Below, piece after piece: positions 50,643 through 60,097 of a stretch of 64,000 nt of DNA. The notes under the pieces were generated by a model. The model was not told where the DNA came from. It saw only the letters and a program-made list of their open reading frames with translations, and searched no databases. The translations under genes were made by a program, and so were the position numbers. Every line of letters begins with the position of its first letter. Within the stretch, counting starts at the first letter, position 1. The DNA comes from CATOSP01 sp965216155 (GTDB taxonomy: Bacteria > Chloroflexota > Dehalococcoidia > Lucifugimonadales > UBA3495), in assembly GCA_965216155.1 (NCBI GenBank), contig CBDCFD010000005.1:1-64000 (forward strand), given 5' to 3'.

Positions 50643-51031
50643 CCGGCCAGCCCGGTCTGCCCCTGCCCCGAGGCAATGTCCTCAAAGTCGAACCGCAGCA
50701 GTCCCAACCCGGGGACACGAAAACCCAACTCCACCCGGTGGGGTCCGTCGGACAATGAAACGTTTTCCGCCATCACCGATGTCTCGCTATGGAGGACCAG
50801 GCAGAAGGGGTTTTCTTTAGTAATAAGGTCGAAGCGCCGGACGCCATCCTGGCCGCCAAAGAAGCACGATTCCAAGGCCAGTTCTTGACCGTCCAGGGTC
50901 AAGGGTACCATCTGCTCGGCATATCCCGAGCCCAGATCATTTCGCAGCCGGAATTCAAATCCGGTGCAGGTGTTTCGCAAAGTGCCTCGCACGTAGAGTT
51001 TCCGCAGTAAAAAGGTGGGGACCGATAGCAT
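50639..51031 (-). CDS. Small beta-rich protein, unknown family
   Basis: A 130-residue protein starting MLSVPTFLLRKLYVRGTLRN, with NTCTGFEFRLRNDLGSGYAE and RVELGFRVPGLGLLRFDFED further on. The pattern is a beta-sandwich. It resembles small proteins I have seen annotated inconsistently (some as HMG-CoA-reductase-like), so I give no function. It is translationally coupled to the epimerase. Confidence 0.65.
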   Translation of the reverse strand: MLSVPTFLLRKLYVRGTLRNTCTGFEFRLRNDLGSGYAEQMVPLTLDGQELALESCFFGGQDGVRRFDLITKENPFCLVLHSETSVMAENVSLSDGPHRVELGFRVPGLGLLRFDFEDIASGQGQTGLAG

Positions 51032-51126
51032 CCGCCGCTCCCGGACATGGCCCGTCCTGAATAAGGTTGTTGAGGGCTGGGCCCAGGCGTCCGAGACGGG
51101 CCGAGGCCAGTCCTGTAGTCGAGATG

Positions 51127-51807
51127 CTAGCCGCGAGAAGCCTGGCGGCGCATCCGAAAGAGCTGCTGCTCCACGGCTATTATATCCGGTGGCAGAGGGT
51201 TTGCCCCACCAGGGCCGAACGCCTGGGCCAGCACGAAGATATGGGCCACCCGTTCCACCAGGTCACACACCTCCAGAGCGTCCCAAATCTCGCCGCCAAC
51301 TCCAACTACTCCGTGGTTCCGCAGCAATACCGCGTTCCGTTCGCCCATGGTGCGGGCGGCGATCAGAGCCAGTTCTTCCGAGCCGGGAAAAGCATAGCCT
51401 CCGATGGGAATTCCGCCTCCTATGTGGAACACCATCTCGTCAACTATTGGAGGTATCTCCCGGCCCGCCACCGCCGCGGCTGAGGCGCAAAGCGAGTGAG
51501 TATGCACCACGGCGTCGACGTCCTCCCTGGTGCGGTAGATTTCCAGATGCAGAGCGGTCTCGGAGGACGGCGCGAGGCCATCGGACACCGGATCGCCGGA
51601 GAGGTCCACTACCACCAGTTCGTCGGGTTGCAGGCGATAGTACGGACGCTGGGTAGGCGTCACCAGCAACAGACCCTCTTCCAAGTCCCCTTCCAGCCGG
51701 AGACTGGCGTTACCGCTGTAGGCCCCTACAAGCCCGCGGCGGTACATCTCCCCGCAGGCTGCATGCAACTCCAGGCGCTGGCTTTCCCACTTATCCAATG
51801 TTGACAC
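51127..51807 (-). CDS. Class II aldolase/adducin family protein
   Basis: A 226-residue zinc-dependent aldolase of the fuculose/ribulose-phosphate type. The substrate-binding part has YSGNASLRLEGDLEEGLLLV. The metal ligands are expected in DAVVHTHSLCASAAAVAG (two His) and in LLRNHGVVGVGGEIWDALEV (third His). The neighbouring FGGY kinase and 2-hydroxyacid dehydrogenase suggest that it cleaves a phosphorylated sugar acid or deoxy sugar. Confidence 0.88.
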   Translation of the reverse strand: MSTLDKWESQRLELHAACGEMYRRGLVGAYSGNASLRLEGDLEEGLLLVTPTQRPYYRLQPDELVVVDLSGDPVSDGLAPSSETALHLEIYRTREDVDAVVHTHSLCASAAAVAGREIPPIVDEMVFHIGGGIPIGGYAFPGSEELALIAARTMGERNAVLLRNHGVVGVGGEIWDALEVCDLVERVAHIFVLAQAFGPGGANPLPPDIIAVEQQLFRMRRQASRG

Positions 51808-51846
51808 ACCCTCCCGTCTCTATCTTACGCTGCCTGCTTCGTGAGA

Positions 51847-53343
51847 TCAGCGCGGGGGAGAGACCTGCTCGTATATGTCGAACCATCTCCGGTAGTGCTG
51901 GCGGTACTCCACGGAGCGCCCTGCGTCCGGCGTGAAGACGTCAAACGCACGCGGTTGCGACTCTAGAGCCTCACGCATGTCCCCGTATCTCCCCGCGGCT
52001 ACCCAGGCAGCGGCGCAGGCGCCCAACGAGCTAACTTGCGAGTGAACACTTCGATGGACCTGAACTTCGAGGAGCGAACCAAGAGTCTCTGCCAGCACGT
52101 CGCTGCGGCCAAGCGCACCTCCCATATAAACGCGGGACGCGGCATATCCCGCCACGGCAGATGCGGTTTCCAGGTTGGCCTTAGCGCTATAAGCCACACT
52201 TTCCAGGTAGCTGCGGATGATCTGCCCCGCGTCCGCCTCTTGAAATGTCAGCGGGGTTGGAAAGATGATTCCGCCCAGCCGGAGCCCGGCGCTGGGTGCG
52301 GTTATGGGTCCTGGCCCCAATAGCGAGACCACGCCATCGCTGCCCGGTGGAGACTGGCGGGCTAAATCTTCCGCCGCCGCGTAGGCGAGTCCTCCTCCGA
52401 TGATCCGGAGTAGCCAGCTATACCCCCGCCCCACGTCTCCCAGGTTGGCCTGCACGGTATGGAGCCCGCCGGCTGGATATGGGTCTACCCACGTGCGCTG
52501 CAGCCCCGCGTCCAACCGTGCGGACTTAGTCAACACCTGAACACTCCCGCTCCAACCCAATAGCACTCCGGTCTCTCCGGGCGCGGCCAACCCCATTCCC
52601 ATGAGACCGGAAAGGTTGTCGGAATCCGCCAGGGTCACGGGTGTGCCAGCCACCAGGCCCCAATCTTCGCCTACCTCGGGTGTCAGACCGGCAAACGGGA
52701 CTCCGGCGGCAATTTGAGGGGGCGCTAATTCAACTGGGAACCCCAACCGTTGGAGCAACGCTGTTATGTTTTCATGCCCGCCCAGCCCCGATATGCCGAG
52801 GCCGCAATCTAGTCCGGCGGCTCCCACGGGCTGACCCGTCATTCGCCAGGCCAGCCAACCGGCGATTGAAAGGACTTTGCTCGCGGCTTCCACGGCGCCC
52901 GGCTGATAGGACTGCAACCATCTCAGCCTTGCCGGGACCATGAGCATGGATGGAAAGTGGCCCGTCTCCCGGTAGATTTCGCCGCCGGCTTCCTCGTCCA
53001 GCGCCGCGCCCTCGAAAACCGCGCGGAGATCGATGTTGGGCCCGCAGTATAACTCACGGCCGCATTTGTCCAGAAGCACAGTCCCCTGCCCCTGGCTGGT
53101 CACTCCAATGGCCGAGACCTGGCCGCCGGCGGCGTTAACCGTCTTGCAGACCTGGCGTACAAGTCTGCCCGCCGTATCCCAGACACGTTCAGCGTGGAAC
53201 TCACGGGCTAAGGGTGGGCCGCCTTCGGGACAGAAATACTCCAGGGGAGCTTCGGCTTGGGCTGCAACCCGGCCCAGGCCGTCTTGCAGCAGGCAATGGA
53301 GAGTCGAGGTCCCGAAATCTAGACCAAGGACGTACTTAACCAA
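51847..53343 (-). CDS. FGGY-family carbohydrate kinase
   Basis: A 498-residue ATP-dependent sugar kinase. The N-terminal ATPase domain starts YVLGLDFGTSTLHCLLQDG, and AIGVTSQGQGTVLLDKCGRE lies near residue 80. The C-terminal domain has VTLADSDNLSGLMGMGLA and GWSGSVQVL. It resembles xylulokinase and gluconokinase relatives. Its 5' end overlaps the dehydrogenase stop by 8 bp, and the aldolase follows 39 bp on, forming one catabolic unit. Confidence 0.88.
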   Translation of the reverse strand: MVKYVLGLDFGTSTLHCLLQDGLGRVAAQAEAPLEYFCPEGGPPLAREFHAERVWDTAGRLVRQVCKTVNAAGGQVSAIGVTSQGQGTVLLDKCGRELYCGPNIDLRAVFEGAALDEEAGGEIYRETGHFPSMLMVPARLRWLQSYQPGAVEAASKVLSIAGWLAWRMTGQPVGAAGLDCGLGISGLGGHENITALLQRLGFPVELAPPQIAAGVPFAGLTPEVGEDWGLVAGTPVTLADSDNLSGLMGMGLAAPGETGVLLGWSGSVQVLTKSARLDAGLQRTWVDPYPAGGLHTVQANLGDVGRGYSWLLRIIGGGLAYAAAEDLARQSPPGSDGVVSLLGPGPITAPSAGLRLGGIIFPTPLTFQEADAGQIIRSYLESVAYSAKANLETASAVAGYAASRVYMGGALGRSDVLAETLGSLLEVQVHRSVHSQVSSLGACAAAWVAAGRYGDMREALESQPRAFDVFTPDAGRSVEYRQHYRRWFDIYEQVSPPR

Positions 53344-54355
53344 AGTCCTTCCAGGCCGCCGAATTCACCAGATTCTCCGGTCTGTCACCCCGGAGGAACC
53401 GGGCGATGTCCTCGACTACCATCCAGGAGTGACGGCCAACCGTTTCCAGGGTCGCGCCCCCCACATGCGGGGTCAACACCACGTTGTCCAGCCCGAGGAG
53501 CGGGCTATTGGGGGTGATCGGGTGGGTCTGAAACACGTCCAGGGCCAGACCTCCCAGGTGACCGGAGCGGAGCGCGTCCACCAGCGCCGCTTCGTCGAAA
53601 ACCGGGTAAGCGCTGGTATTTACAATGCGGCACCCCGGCTTTGTGGCTTCCAACACTTCCCGGTCCAACAGCCCTCGTGTGCCGGGTCCATCGGGTACGT
53701 TCACCGAGATGTAATCTGACACCCGCACCAATTTCGGGAGACAGCCCACCAACCTGGCGGAAAGCTGTTCTGGCCGCTCTTCCAAATAAGGCCCGTATGG
53801 CAAGTAGGGGTCATACGCCAGGACTCGCATGTCGAACGCTTCGGCCAACCGCGCCACCTTGCGTCCCACAACCCCCAGGCCGACGATCCCAAGGGTCTTT
53901 CCGGAAAGCTCCCGCTCTTGAGTGAGCATTTCGATATAGGGAGCGGCCGGCGACTGCCAACGGCCGGTCTTGACCCGTGAATCCAGATTGAGAATTTGCC
54001 TCGAAAGGGCCAGCATCAGGCCGATGGTCAACTCCGCCACCGCCTGGGCGTTCCTGCCCGGCGCATTGACCACTGCCACTCCGCACCGGGTGGCGGCGTC
54101 CACGTCGACGTGGGCCACGCTGGTCCGGGTGACTGCCACCAGCCTCAAGCCGGGGGACTGCTGGAAAAGCTCTTCGGGCAGAAAGTCGGCCTCCACCACC
54201 AGCACGGAGACTCCTTCCCTTTCCATTCGCCGCGCCAGGACTTCCGGGTCTACGAGGCGCTGGGTATCGGTCCAACTCTCGTAGGTCACCGGGAGCAGTT
54301 CGCTCAACGCATCCAGCGCCTCGTAGGTCATGGGCGCAAGGACCAGCGCTCCCAT
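53336..54355 (-). CDS. D-isomer-specific 2-hydroxyacid dehydrogenase
   Basis: A 339-residue NAD-dependent dehydrogenase. I chose ATG 54355 (MGALVLAPMTYEALDALSEL), which matches family length; the frame is open further up. The cofactor motif is VGLGVVGRKVARLAEAF near residue 160. The catalytic Arg lies in ISVNVPDGPGTRG, the Glu region follows, and the His lies in LTPHVGGATLETVG. It probably oxidises a sugar acid such as a tetronate or threonate-like compound; the exact substrate is unknown. Confidence 0.88.
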   Translation of the reverse strand: MGALVLAPMTYEALDALSELLPVTYESWTDTQRLVDPEVLARRMEREGVSVLVVEADFLPEELFQQSPGLRLVAVTRTSVAHVDVDAATRCGVAVVNAPGRNAQAVAELTIGLMLALSRQILNLDSRVKTGRWQSPAAPYIEMLTQERELSGKTLGIVGLGVVGRKVARLAEAFDMRVLAYDPYLPYGPYLEERPEQLSARLVGCLPKLVRVSDYISVNVPDGPGTRGLLDREVLEATKPGCRIVNTSAYPVFDEAALVDALRSGHLGGLALDVFQTHPITPNSPLLGLDNVVLTPHVGGATLETVGRHSWMVVEDIARFLRGDRPENLVNSAAWKDFG

Positions 54356-54420
54356 ACTAACTTGCGGCCGCCTGGAGCTGGATGGAAGCGTAAGAAAGAA
54401 GGGCACGCCGTACGCCACGA

Positions 54421-55287
54421 TTAACCACTGCCAAGGGACAAGATGCTGCCCAACCAGGTCTGGGCGGTTACGCGCATCTTTACCGCCGTGGTCAGGGAGA
54501 TCCGCCGTTGGAGCACATCGAACCCGGAAGCCTCGATTTGGTCTAGGAGTTTGCTGTAGACCTGTCCGAGCACCGCGGGGCAAGCGCGGGTCCGCGGCGA
54601 TAGGTAGGGGAGGAGTTGGAAGCCGCTTTTGAAGTAACCACGGGCGCGTTCGGCCTGGAATCTCATCAGATTGACGAAGCCGTCGTTGACGATGCCCTTC
54701 TCCAGTTCCCGTTCCGAGTAACCGAAGCGGGTCATCTCGTCCTGGGGCAAGTAGATACGTCCTAGCCCGAAGTCTTCCCCCACGTCGCGGCAGATATTGG
54801 TCAATTGCATCGCCAACCCCAGGTCGATGGCGTAGGGTTTGGCCGCAGGGTCTTTATAACCGAATATCTGCATACAAATGAGCCCCACGACCGAGGCCAC
54901 CTGGTAGCAATACTCGCGCAGGTCTTCAAAGGTCTCGTACCTCTGTTGAACTAGGTCGCGTTCCATTCCCCGGAGGAGTTCGTTGAAATACTCTTGCGGG
55001 ATGTCGTAGGTCTGGGCAACGTCCGCCAAAGCCAGGGAAAGGTGGTTATCGCACCTGTCGTAGTATGCTCCGTCCAGGCTGGTCCGAAGCTGAGCAAGCC
55101 GGGCCAGCTTCTCTTCGATGGAGCTTGCGGCGTCCACGGCGTCGTCGCAATGACGGCAAAAGGCGTAGGCAACATAGATGGCGCGCCGCTGTGGGCCTGG
55201 CAGGGTCAATATCGCGTAGAAGAAGTTCTTGGCTTCCCGGCGGGTTATGGCGCGGCCCTCTTCGTAGCCTAGCTCAAGGTCGGTCAC
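54421..55287 (-). CDS. Squalene/phytoene synthase (HpnC/HpnD type)
   Basis: A 288-residue head-to-head prenyl synthase. GTG 55287 has GGAGAAGG upstream; the frame continues above it only because it runs into the old yjbQ remnant. The two Asp motifs are AFCRHCDDAVD near residue 47 and NICRDVGEDFGLGRIYLPQD near 168. It is closest to the HpnD-type enzymes. HpnCDE together make squalene; only this one is in the window. It is the last gene of the hopanoid cluster, downstream of an IS insertion. Confidence 0.85.
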   Translation of the reverse strand: MTDLELGYEEGRAITRREAKNFFYAILTLPGPQRRAIYVAYAFCRHCDDAVDAASSIEEKLARLAQLRTSLDGAYYDRCDNHLSLALADVAQTYDIPQEYFNELLRGMERDLVQQRYETFEDLREYCYQVASVVGLICMQIFGYKDPAAKPYAIDLGLAMQLTNICRDVGEDFGLGRIYLPQDEMTRFGYSERELEKGIVNDGFVNLMRFQAERARGYFKSGFQLLPYLSPRTRACPAVLGQVYSKLLDQIEASGFDVLQRRISLTTAVKMRVTAQTWLGSILSLGSG

Positions 55288-55334
55288 GGCGCCGCCTTCT
55301 CCTGCTGCCGGTGGAGATTCTATTCGCCGACGAC

Positions 55335-55454
55335 CTAGGCCATCACTTCCCTGGGGCGGGGATGATCCAGCTCGACAAAGAAGACGCTTCTGGTATCGGC
55401 CGACCTGCATCATACCATCTATGATGGGCACAGTCTCGCTGGTGCCCATGATTA
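55335..55454 (-). pseudogene. yjbQ, 3' fragment beyond the ISAs1 insertion
   Basis: The reading frame interrupted at 56678 resumes here as LIM-GTSETVPIIDGMMQVGRYQ. One extra A near 55390 then shifts the frame. Skipping it gives SVFFVELDHPRPREVMA and a stop at 55335-55337, a normal YjbQ end. The gene thus has both an insertion and a frameshift. Confidence 0.85.
55447..55454. repeat. Target-site duplication, left copy
   Basis: CATGATTA, identical to 56678-56685 on the other side of the ISAs1 element. Confidence 0.92.
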
Positions 55455-56677
55455 GCAGGGCAATCGCATCTAAATTTTAGACATAGTTTAGAATATGGGC
55501 CACTCTTGCAATTGGAGCGGCCTCATGGAGAATAGGCCCGTATCCCCGCTGACCGAACAGTTCTCAAATCTGAAAGACCCCCGGATTGATCGAACCAAGC
55601 GGCACAAGCTAATCGACATAGTAACCATTGCCATCTGCGCCGTCGTGTGTGGGGCTGATACCTGTGTAGATGTGGAGTTGTTCGGCAAGTCAAAGAAGGA
55701 ATGGCTCAGCGGGATACTCGATCTGCCCAACGGCATCCCGTCGCACGACACCTTCGGCCGGGTCTTTGCGATGTTGGACGCCAAGCAGTTCGAGGCCGGC
55801 TTCATCGAATGGGTTCGGAGGGTGAGCAATGTGACGCAAGGACAGATCGTAGCCATCGACGGCAAGACAGTCCGGCGTTCCCATGACAAACGTATTGGCA
55901 AGGGAGCAATTCACATGGTGAGCGCCTGGGCCTCGGCCCATCGCATGATTCTGGGTCAGACCAAGGTGGATGCCAAATCCAATGAGATAACGGCCATACC
56001 AGAGTTGCTGCGAGTGCTGGAGGTGCCGGGGTGCATTGTCACCATAGACGCGATGGGCTGCCAGAAGGAGATTGCCCAGACCATCACCGGGCAAGGGGCT
56101 GACTACGTACTGGCACTCAAGGAGAACCAGCCACAGCTATATCAGGACGTGAAGGACACATTCAACCTCGCGCGCCAGGCAGAATTTTCCAGTATACCCC
56201 ACGATTTCCATGAAACTCTGGAAAAGAGTCATGGTCGAATCGAGACTGGACGATGCTGGACTATCTCTGACCCGGACCTTATAAGCTATCTGGATGACCG
56301 CCGGCAGTGGAAAAAGCTCAACAGCATCGCAATGGTGGAATCCAGGAGAGAAGTTGATGGCAAAGTATCTGTCGAGTCTCGATTTTACATATCCAGTCTG
56401 CCTGGCGACTCCGGCGTAATGCTGAATGCTGTCCGCGGACATTGGGGTATCGAGAACTCAGTCCATTGGGTTCTCGATATCGCCTTCCGTGAGGACGAGA
56501 GCAGAGTCAGGAAGGGCGACGCAGCCGAGAACCTCTCAGTTCTGCGCCGCATGACCCTTAACATGCTCAAGCACGAGACCACCTCCAAGGGCGGCATCGC
56601 CGCCAAGCGTAAGCGGGCGGGCTGGGACACCGAATATCTACTCAAGGTGCTGGTTCAATAAGATGCAATTGCCCTGC
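55455..56677 (+). mobile_element. Complete ISAs1-family insertion sequence
   Basis: A 1223-bp element with terminal inverted repeats of 19 bp (left GCAGGGCAATCGCATCTAA at 55455-55473; right at 56659-56677 with two mismatches). It is flanked by a perfect 8-bp duplication CATGATTA, the size expected for this family. It carries one intact transposase and sits in yjbQ, opposite to the direction of the hopanoid operon. Confidence 0.95.
55525..56661 (+). CDS. ISAs1 family transposase
   Basis: A 378-residue DDE transposase. ATG 55525 has GGAG eight bases upstream; ATG 55495 is an alternative. The N-terminal associated domain has LKDPRIDRTKRHKLIDIVTI and GADTCVDVELFGKSK. The catalytic parts are VAIDGKTVRRSHD, IVTIDAMGCQKEIAQ and the final RGHWGIENSVHWVLDIAFRE with Glu. 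The frame is complete, so the element may be active. Confidence 0.95.
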   Translation: MENRPVSPLTEQFSNLKDPRIDRTKRHKLIDIVTIAICAVVCGADTCVDVELFGKSKKEWLSGILDLPNGIPSHDTFGRVFAMLDAKQFEAGFIEWVRRVSNVTQGQIVAIDGKTVRRSHDKRIGKGAIHMVSAWASAHRMILGQTKVDAKSNEITAIPELLRVLEVPGCIVTIDAMGCQKEIAQTITGQGADYVLALKENQPQLYQDVKDTFNLARQAEFSSIPHDFHETLEKSHGRIETGRCWTISDPDLISYLDDRRQWKKLNSIAMVESRREVDGKVSVESRFYISSLPGDSGVMLNAVRGHWGIENSVHWVLDIAFREDESRVRKGDAAENLSVLRRMTLNMLKHETTSKGGIAAKRKRAGWDTEYLLKVLVQ

Positions 56678-56685
56678 CATGATTA
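56678..56685. repeat. Target-site duplication, right copy
   Basis: CATGATTA, identical to 55447-55454. On the minus strand it encodes the LIM that joins the two yjbQ halves. Confidence 0.92.
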
Positions 56686-56995
56686 GATGTTGCAGGTGAG
56701 CATGCCCATTGGGCGATTCATTTTCAGTCATGTTGACCGTGCGAATTGTGAAGTTGTTGTGCTGATACCCCGCATGACGCGGGGATATTTTCTCCAGGAA
56801 ATTCTTCATGTCCTCCAGTAGCAGGGGCTCGTTCTCGTTGATCTTGACCGCCGCCGTGGTGTGCTTAGAGTAGACCACCACGAAACCATTGTAGACTCCT
56901 GATTCGGCAACACATTCGCCTACCCAGCCGGTGATGTCTATGAACTGAGGGGCCTGCTCGGTGTTTATCTGAAGGCAAAAAGACTTCGCTTTCAT
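56678..56995 (-). pseudogene. yjbQ (UPF0047), 5' fragment interrupted by ISAs1
   Basis: The first 106 codons of a YjbQ protein, from MKAKSFCLQINTEQ to NGHAHLQHLIM, are intact. Active-site-like motifs YSKHTTAAVKINENEP and SPNGHAHLQHLI are present. The frame then enters the IS end and stops after nine foreign residues (56642). YjbQ proteins have thiamin-phosphate-synthase-like activity in vitro and an unclear cell role. It lay between shc and the squalene synthase gene. Confidence 0.88.
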
Positions 56996-56996
56996 A

Positions 56997-59105
56997 TCAC
57001 TGGAATCCCTTCGTTGGCGTGGCTAGTCCCAGGTTGAGACCGGCGCTGCCGGTCTGCGGAGGGTGCTCCTCGGAGCGCGCCACCCTGGAATACCTCCCCA
57101 GGGCCATCAGCGGCCAGTAGTTACGGTACATGTGATAATTGATCATGAACCCGGCCGGCATATCCAGCCCTTGGAACCCGAATTCGCCGGGCTTCGGCAA
57201 CCTCTTGGGCGGTTCCCCCTGCCGGTACCCCGGAAACCCGGTGCCCGTGAAGTATGGTTCATTCCATGTTCCGTCCCGGTTCTGCGTCCGTATCAGGTAA
57301 CCCGCGCCCCGGTGGAGGGCCATTCGACCCCGGTCCGGAAGATTGCCGGCCGCCTCCCCCGCCGCCATCAGCCCCATCAGCGCCCAGGCGGTCTGCGAGG
57401 CAGTGCTTGGCCCCACACCTCGCAGAGACGGGTCCACATATGAGCCGCAGCTCTCTCCCCAGCCGCCGTCATCGTTCTGATGGCTGAGCAGCCATTCCAC
57501 GGCACGGCTGACGTAGGGCTGGTCCATCTGCTCGTTTACAGCGTCGAGTGCCGTGAGCACGGCGCACACTCCGTAAATGTGGTTGACGCCCCACCTGCCA
57601 TACCAGGAGCCGTCCTCTTCCTGCTCGCGCCGGATGTATTCGTAGGCACGCCGCGCAAATGGGAAGTCCCGTTGGTAGCCCAGCTTGCCCAGCATCTCAA
57701 GTATGTGGGCCGTGACGTCGACACTGCTGGGGTCCAGCACCTCGCCGAAGTCGGAAAACGGAAGCCTGCTGACATAGGCGCGGTTGTTGTTCTTGTCGAA
57801 CGCCCCCCAGCCGCCGCTGTTGCTCTGAAGGGCAAGCACCCAGTTCACGCCTCTCTTGATAGCTAGCTCCCGCCGGGGTTCCTCCTCGGGTTCCAACCGG
57901 GCCATTTCCAGGGCCATAAGCACTTCGGCGGTATCATCAATGTCCGGGTACCGGTCGTTGTGGAACTCGAACGCCCACCCGCCTGGTTCGGCGTTCTTGG
58001 CCCTGACCTGCCAGTCGCCCGGCTCCAGGATCTGCTGGTCCAGCAACCAACGGGTGGACTTTTGGACCATCGGATCACTCGGGCTAATCCCCGAATCCAG
58101 CAGCGCAATCTGGGCCAGGCACGTATCCCAAACTGGGGAGATGCAGCCCTGAAGGAACAGGGTTTCCGCGTCCTCCACAACATGTTCGTCCAGACCGTTA
58201 AACCCCTTTTCGATCACCTCATGGTCGGATGGGAAACCCATGTGGTGCAGTGCGATCAGCGAATAGACCCAGGGCGGCTGGATGCCGGCCCACCCCCCGT
58301 TAGCCTCCTGATGGGACAATATCCAGTCCACCACCTTGCGCTCGGCGGTCCTCCGGAAGGGGTGAATTGGCAGCCGCTGGTAAACGCCTATAGCCTTGTT
58401 CAGGAGATATAGCCACTTGGCCCAGCCCCAGCCGCAGCGAGGCTTCGGCAGGGAGTAGTCGGTCTCCTGGCGCGGCTGGGGAAACAACTCGTCCAGGTTG
58501 GCCCATTCCGGTACCGCGCAGGTCGGGTGTCTGCTCAACACAATGAGCAGCGCCACCACGGTAGGTCTCGCCCAACTGGCGAAGTCGTAGACGCTAAAGG
58601 GCAGGGACGGCGGGACCAGGATCAATTCCGGCGGCATGTGAGGCAGGCCCCGCCAGTCCCATTGACCGAACAGGGCCAGCCATATCTTGGTGAATACCCG
58701 CGTGCCGGGAACGCCGCCCCTCGAAAGAATGAACTCCCGGGCCCTGGCCATCTCGTCGGAACTGGCGGGGACACCGGCCAGCTTGAGGGCGAAGTAACAT
58801 TCGACCGATGTGCTCAGGTCTCCCGGCGCGCCGTAGTAGAGGCCCCAGGAACCGTCTTCCCGCTGGGCGTTCAGGATGGAGCGGCGGATTTTGTTCCACC
58901 GGTCCCTGTTCTCTTTGCTGAGAAACAGGGACAACATCAGGTACTCAGCTTCCATGGTGGGGTTGGACTCCAGCCGGCCCCACCAGTAACCGTCCTCATA
59001 TTGATTGGCGCGGAAAAAGCCTTGCGAACGGCTGATCGCGCCGCGTAGCGCGTCCATTGATGGCACGGGGCTGCTGTCGTGATGGCTGACGCTCAATTCA
59101 GGCAA
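56997..59105 (-). CDS. shc: Squalene-hopene cyclase
   Basis: A 702-residue cyclase that turns squalene into hopene in a single reaction at the membrane. It has the catalytic acid motif (PDIDDTAEVL, DxDD type) near residue 400 and several QW repeats (for example QREDGSWGLYYG, QSNSGGWGAFDKNN, QNDDGGWGESCG). Its length fits the bacterial family. It overlaps hpnA by 8 bp upstream and leads into the broken yjbQ after 1 bp. Confidence 0.95.
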   Translation of the reverse strand: MPELSVSHHDSSPVPSMDALRGAISRSQGFFRANQYEDGYWWGRLESNPTMEAEYLMLSLFLSKENRDRWNKIRRSILNAQREDGSWGLYYGAPGDLSTSVECYFALKLAGVPASSDEMARAREFILSRGGVPGTRVFTKIWLALFGQWDWRGLPHMPPELILVPPSLPFSVYDFASWARPTVVALLIVLSRHPTCAVPEWANLDELFPQPRQETDYSLPKPRCGWGWAKWLYLLNKAIGVYQRLPIHPFRRTAERKVVDWILSHQEANGGWAGIQPPWVYSLIALHHMGFPSDHEVIEKGFNGLDEHVVEDAETLFLQGCISPVWDTCLAQIALLDSGISPSDPMVQKSTRWLLDQQILEPGDWQVRAKNAEPGGWAFEFHNDRYPDIDDTAEVLMALEMARLEPEEEPRRELAIKRGVNWVLALQSNSGGWGAFDKNNNRAYVSRLPFSDFGEVLDPSSVDVTAHILEMLGKLGYQRDFPFARRAYEYIRREQEEDGSWYGRWGVNHIYGVCAVLTALDAVNEQMDQPYVSRAVEWLLSHQNDDGGWGESCGSYVDPSLRGVGPSTASQTAWALMGLMAAGEAAGNLPDRGRMALHRGAGYLIRTQNRDGTWNEPYFTGTGFPGYRQGEPPKRLPKPGEFGFQGLDMPAGFMINYHMYRNYWPLMALGRYSRVARSEEHPPQTGSAGLNLGLATPTKGFQ

Positions 59106-60096
59106 CCCGACCCGGAGCGTAACCGTAGTCGCGGAACCAGTTGACGGCCCTCTCCAACGCGGTCTCCAGCGGGCTTTGAGGTTGGCCCAATTCCCTCACG
59201 GCTTTGTCACAATCGACATACATCGGCTCTTTTGCGATTCTCAACCCTTCAAGGGGAATCCGGGGGTCCCGCCCCATCAGCTTTCCCTCGATAGCCTGGT
59301 CCAAGTAACCTGCGGAGATGGCCAGCCAGTAGGGCATCTTGAACCGGGGAGCCTTCAAACCGGTGAGGGTCTGGAGCATCGTGAAAAGCTCCTTCAGACT
59401 CACGTTCCGGTTACCGAGAAGGTATCTGTGGCCCGGCTGGCCCTTCTCCATTGCCAGTATGTGCCCGGCGGCCACGTCTCTCACGTCCACCAGGTTCAGG
59501 CCCGTGGCAAGGTAGGCTGGCATATTTTTCCGAAGAAAATCCAACAGTATTTTTCCTGTTGGGGTCGGTTTCACGTCCCAGGGTCCCACCGGGGCGGTGG
59601 GGTTGACGATGACTACGGGCAGACCCTTGGAAGCCATGTCCAACGCCACCTGTTCGGCCTGGTATTTGGACTTCTTATAATGTCCCACCAGATGGCTTGG
59701 CTCTACCGGTGATTGCTCGTTCGCCAATCCCGAAGCCGAATACCCGATGGTGGACACGGTGCTGGTGTATACCACACGGGACACCTGACCCCTTTGCGCG
59801 GCCTCCAACACATTCCGCGTACCCTCAACGTTTGTCCTGCGCACCAACCCCGGCTGTCTTGTCCAGAAAGTGTATGCGGCGGCGCAGTGGAATACTGCAT
59901 CGCAACCTTGCACAGCCCTGTCAACCGATTCCGCGTCGAGGATATCGCCGGGAGTCTGCTCTACCTTGATGCCTTCGATTGTTAATGTGTTGCTACCCGG
60001 CCTGACCAGCGCCCGCACCTCGTAACCGCGTTTGCTGAGCAGCCTGGTCAAGTTGCCTCCGATGAACCCCGTTGCGCCGGTTACGAGGACTTTCAT
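59098..60096 (-). CDS. hpnA: Hopanoid-associated sugar epimerase HpnA
   Basis: A 332-residue extended SDR typical of hopanoid clusters. The cofactor motif VTGATGFIGGNLTRLL starts at residue 5. FHCAAAYTFW lies near 92, and the catalytic YKKSK is in GHYKKSKYQAEQVAL near 145. IVNPTAPVGPWDVKPTPTGK, diagnostic for HpnA, lies near 165. Its exact substrate is not established. Its stop overlaps the shc start. Confidence 0.92.
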   Translation of the reverse strand: MKVLVTGATGFIGGNLTRLLSKRGYEVRALVRPGSNTLTIEGIKVEQTPGDILDAESVDRAVQGCDAVFHCAAAYTFWTRQPGLVRRTNVEGTRNVLEAAQRGQVSRVVYTSTVSTIGYSASGLANEQSPVEPSHLVGHYKKSKYQAEQVALDMASKGLPVVIVNPTAPVGPWDVKPTPTGKILLDFLRKNMPAYLATGLNLVDVRDVAAGHILAMEKGQPGHRYLLGNRNVSLKELFTMLQTLTGLKAPRFKMPYWLAISAGYLDQAIEGKLMGRDPRIPLEGLRIAKEPMYVDCDKAVRELGQPQSPLETALERAVNWFRDYGYAPGRVA

Positions 60097-60097
60097 C

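Noticed and set aside
54421..55449. A longer squalene synthase starting at 55449.
   Set aside because: The extra N-terminus is the 3' part of the disrupted yjbQ. A GTG with a strong ribosome site at 55287 starts the family-like sequence.
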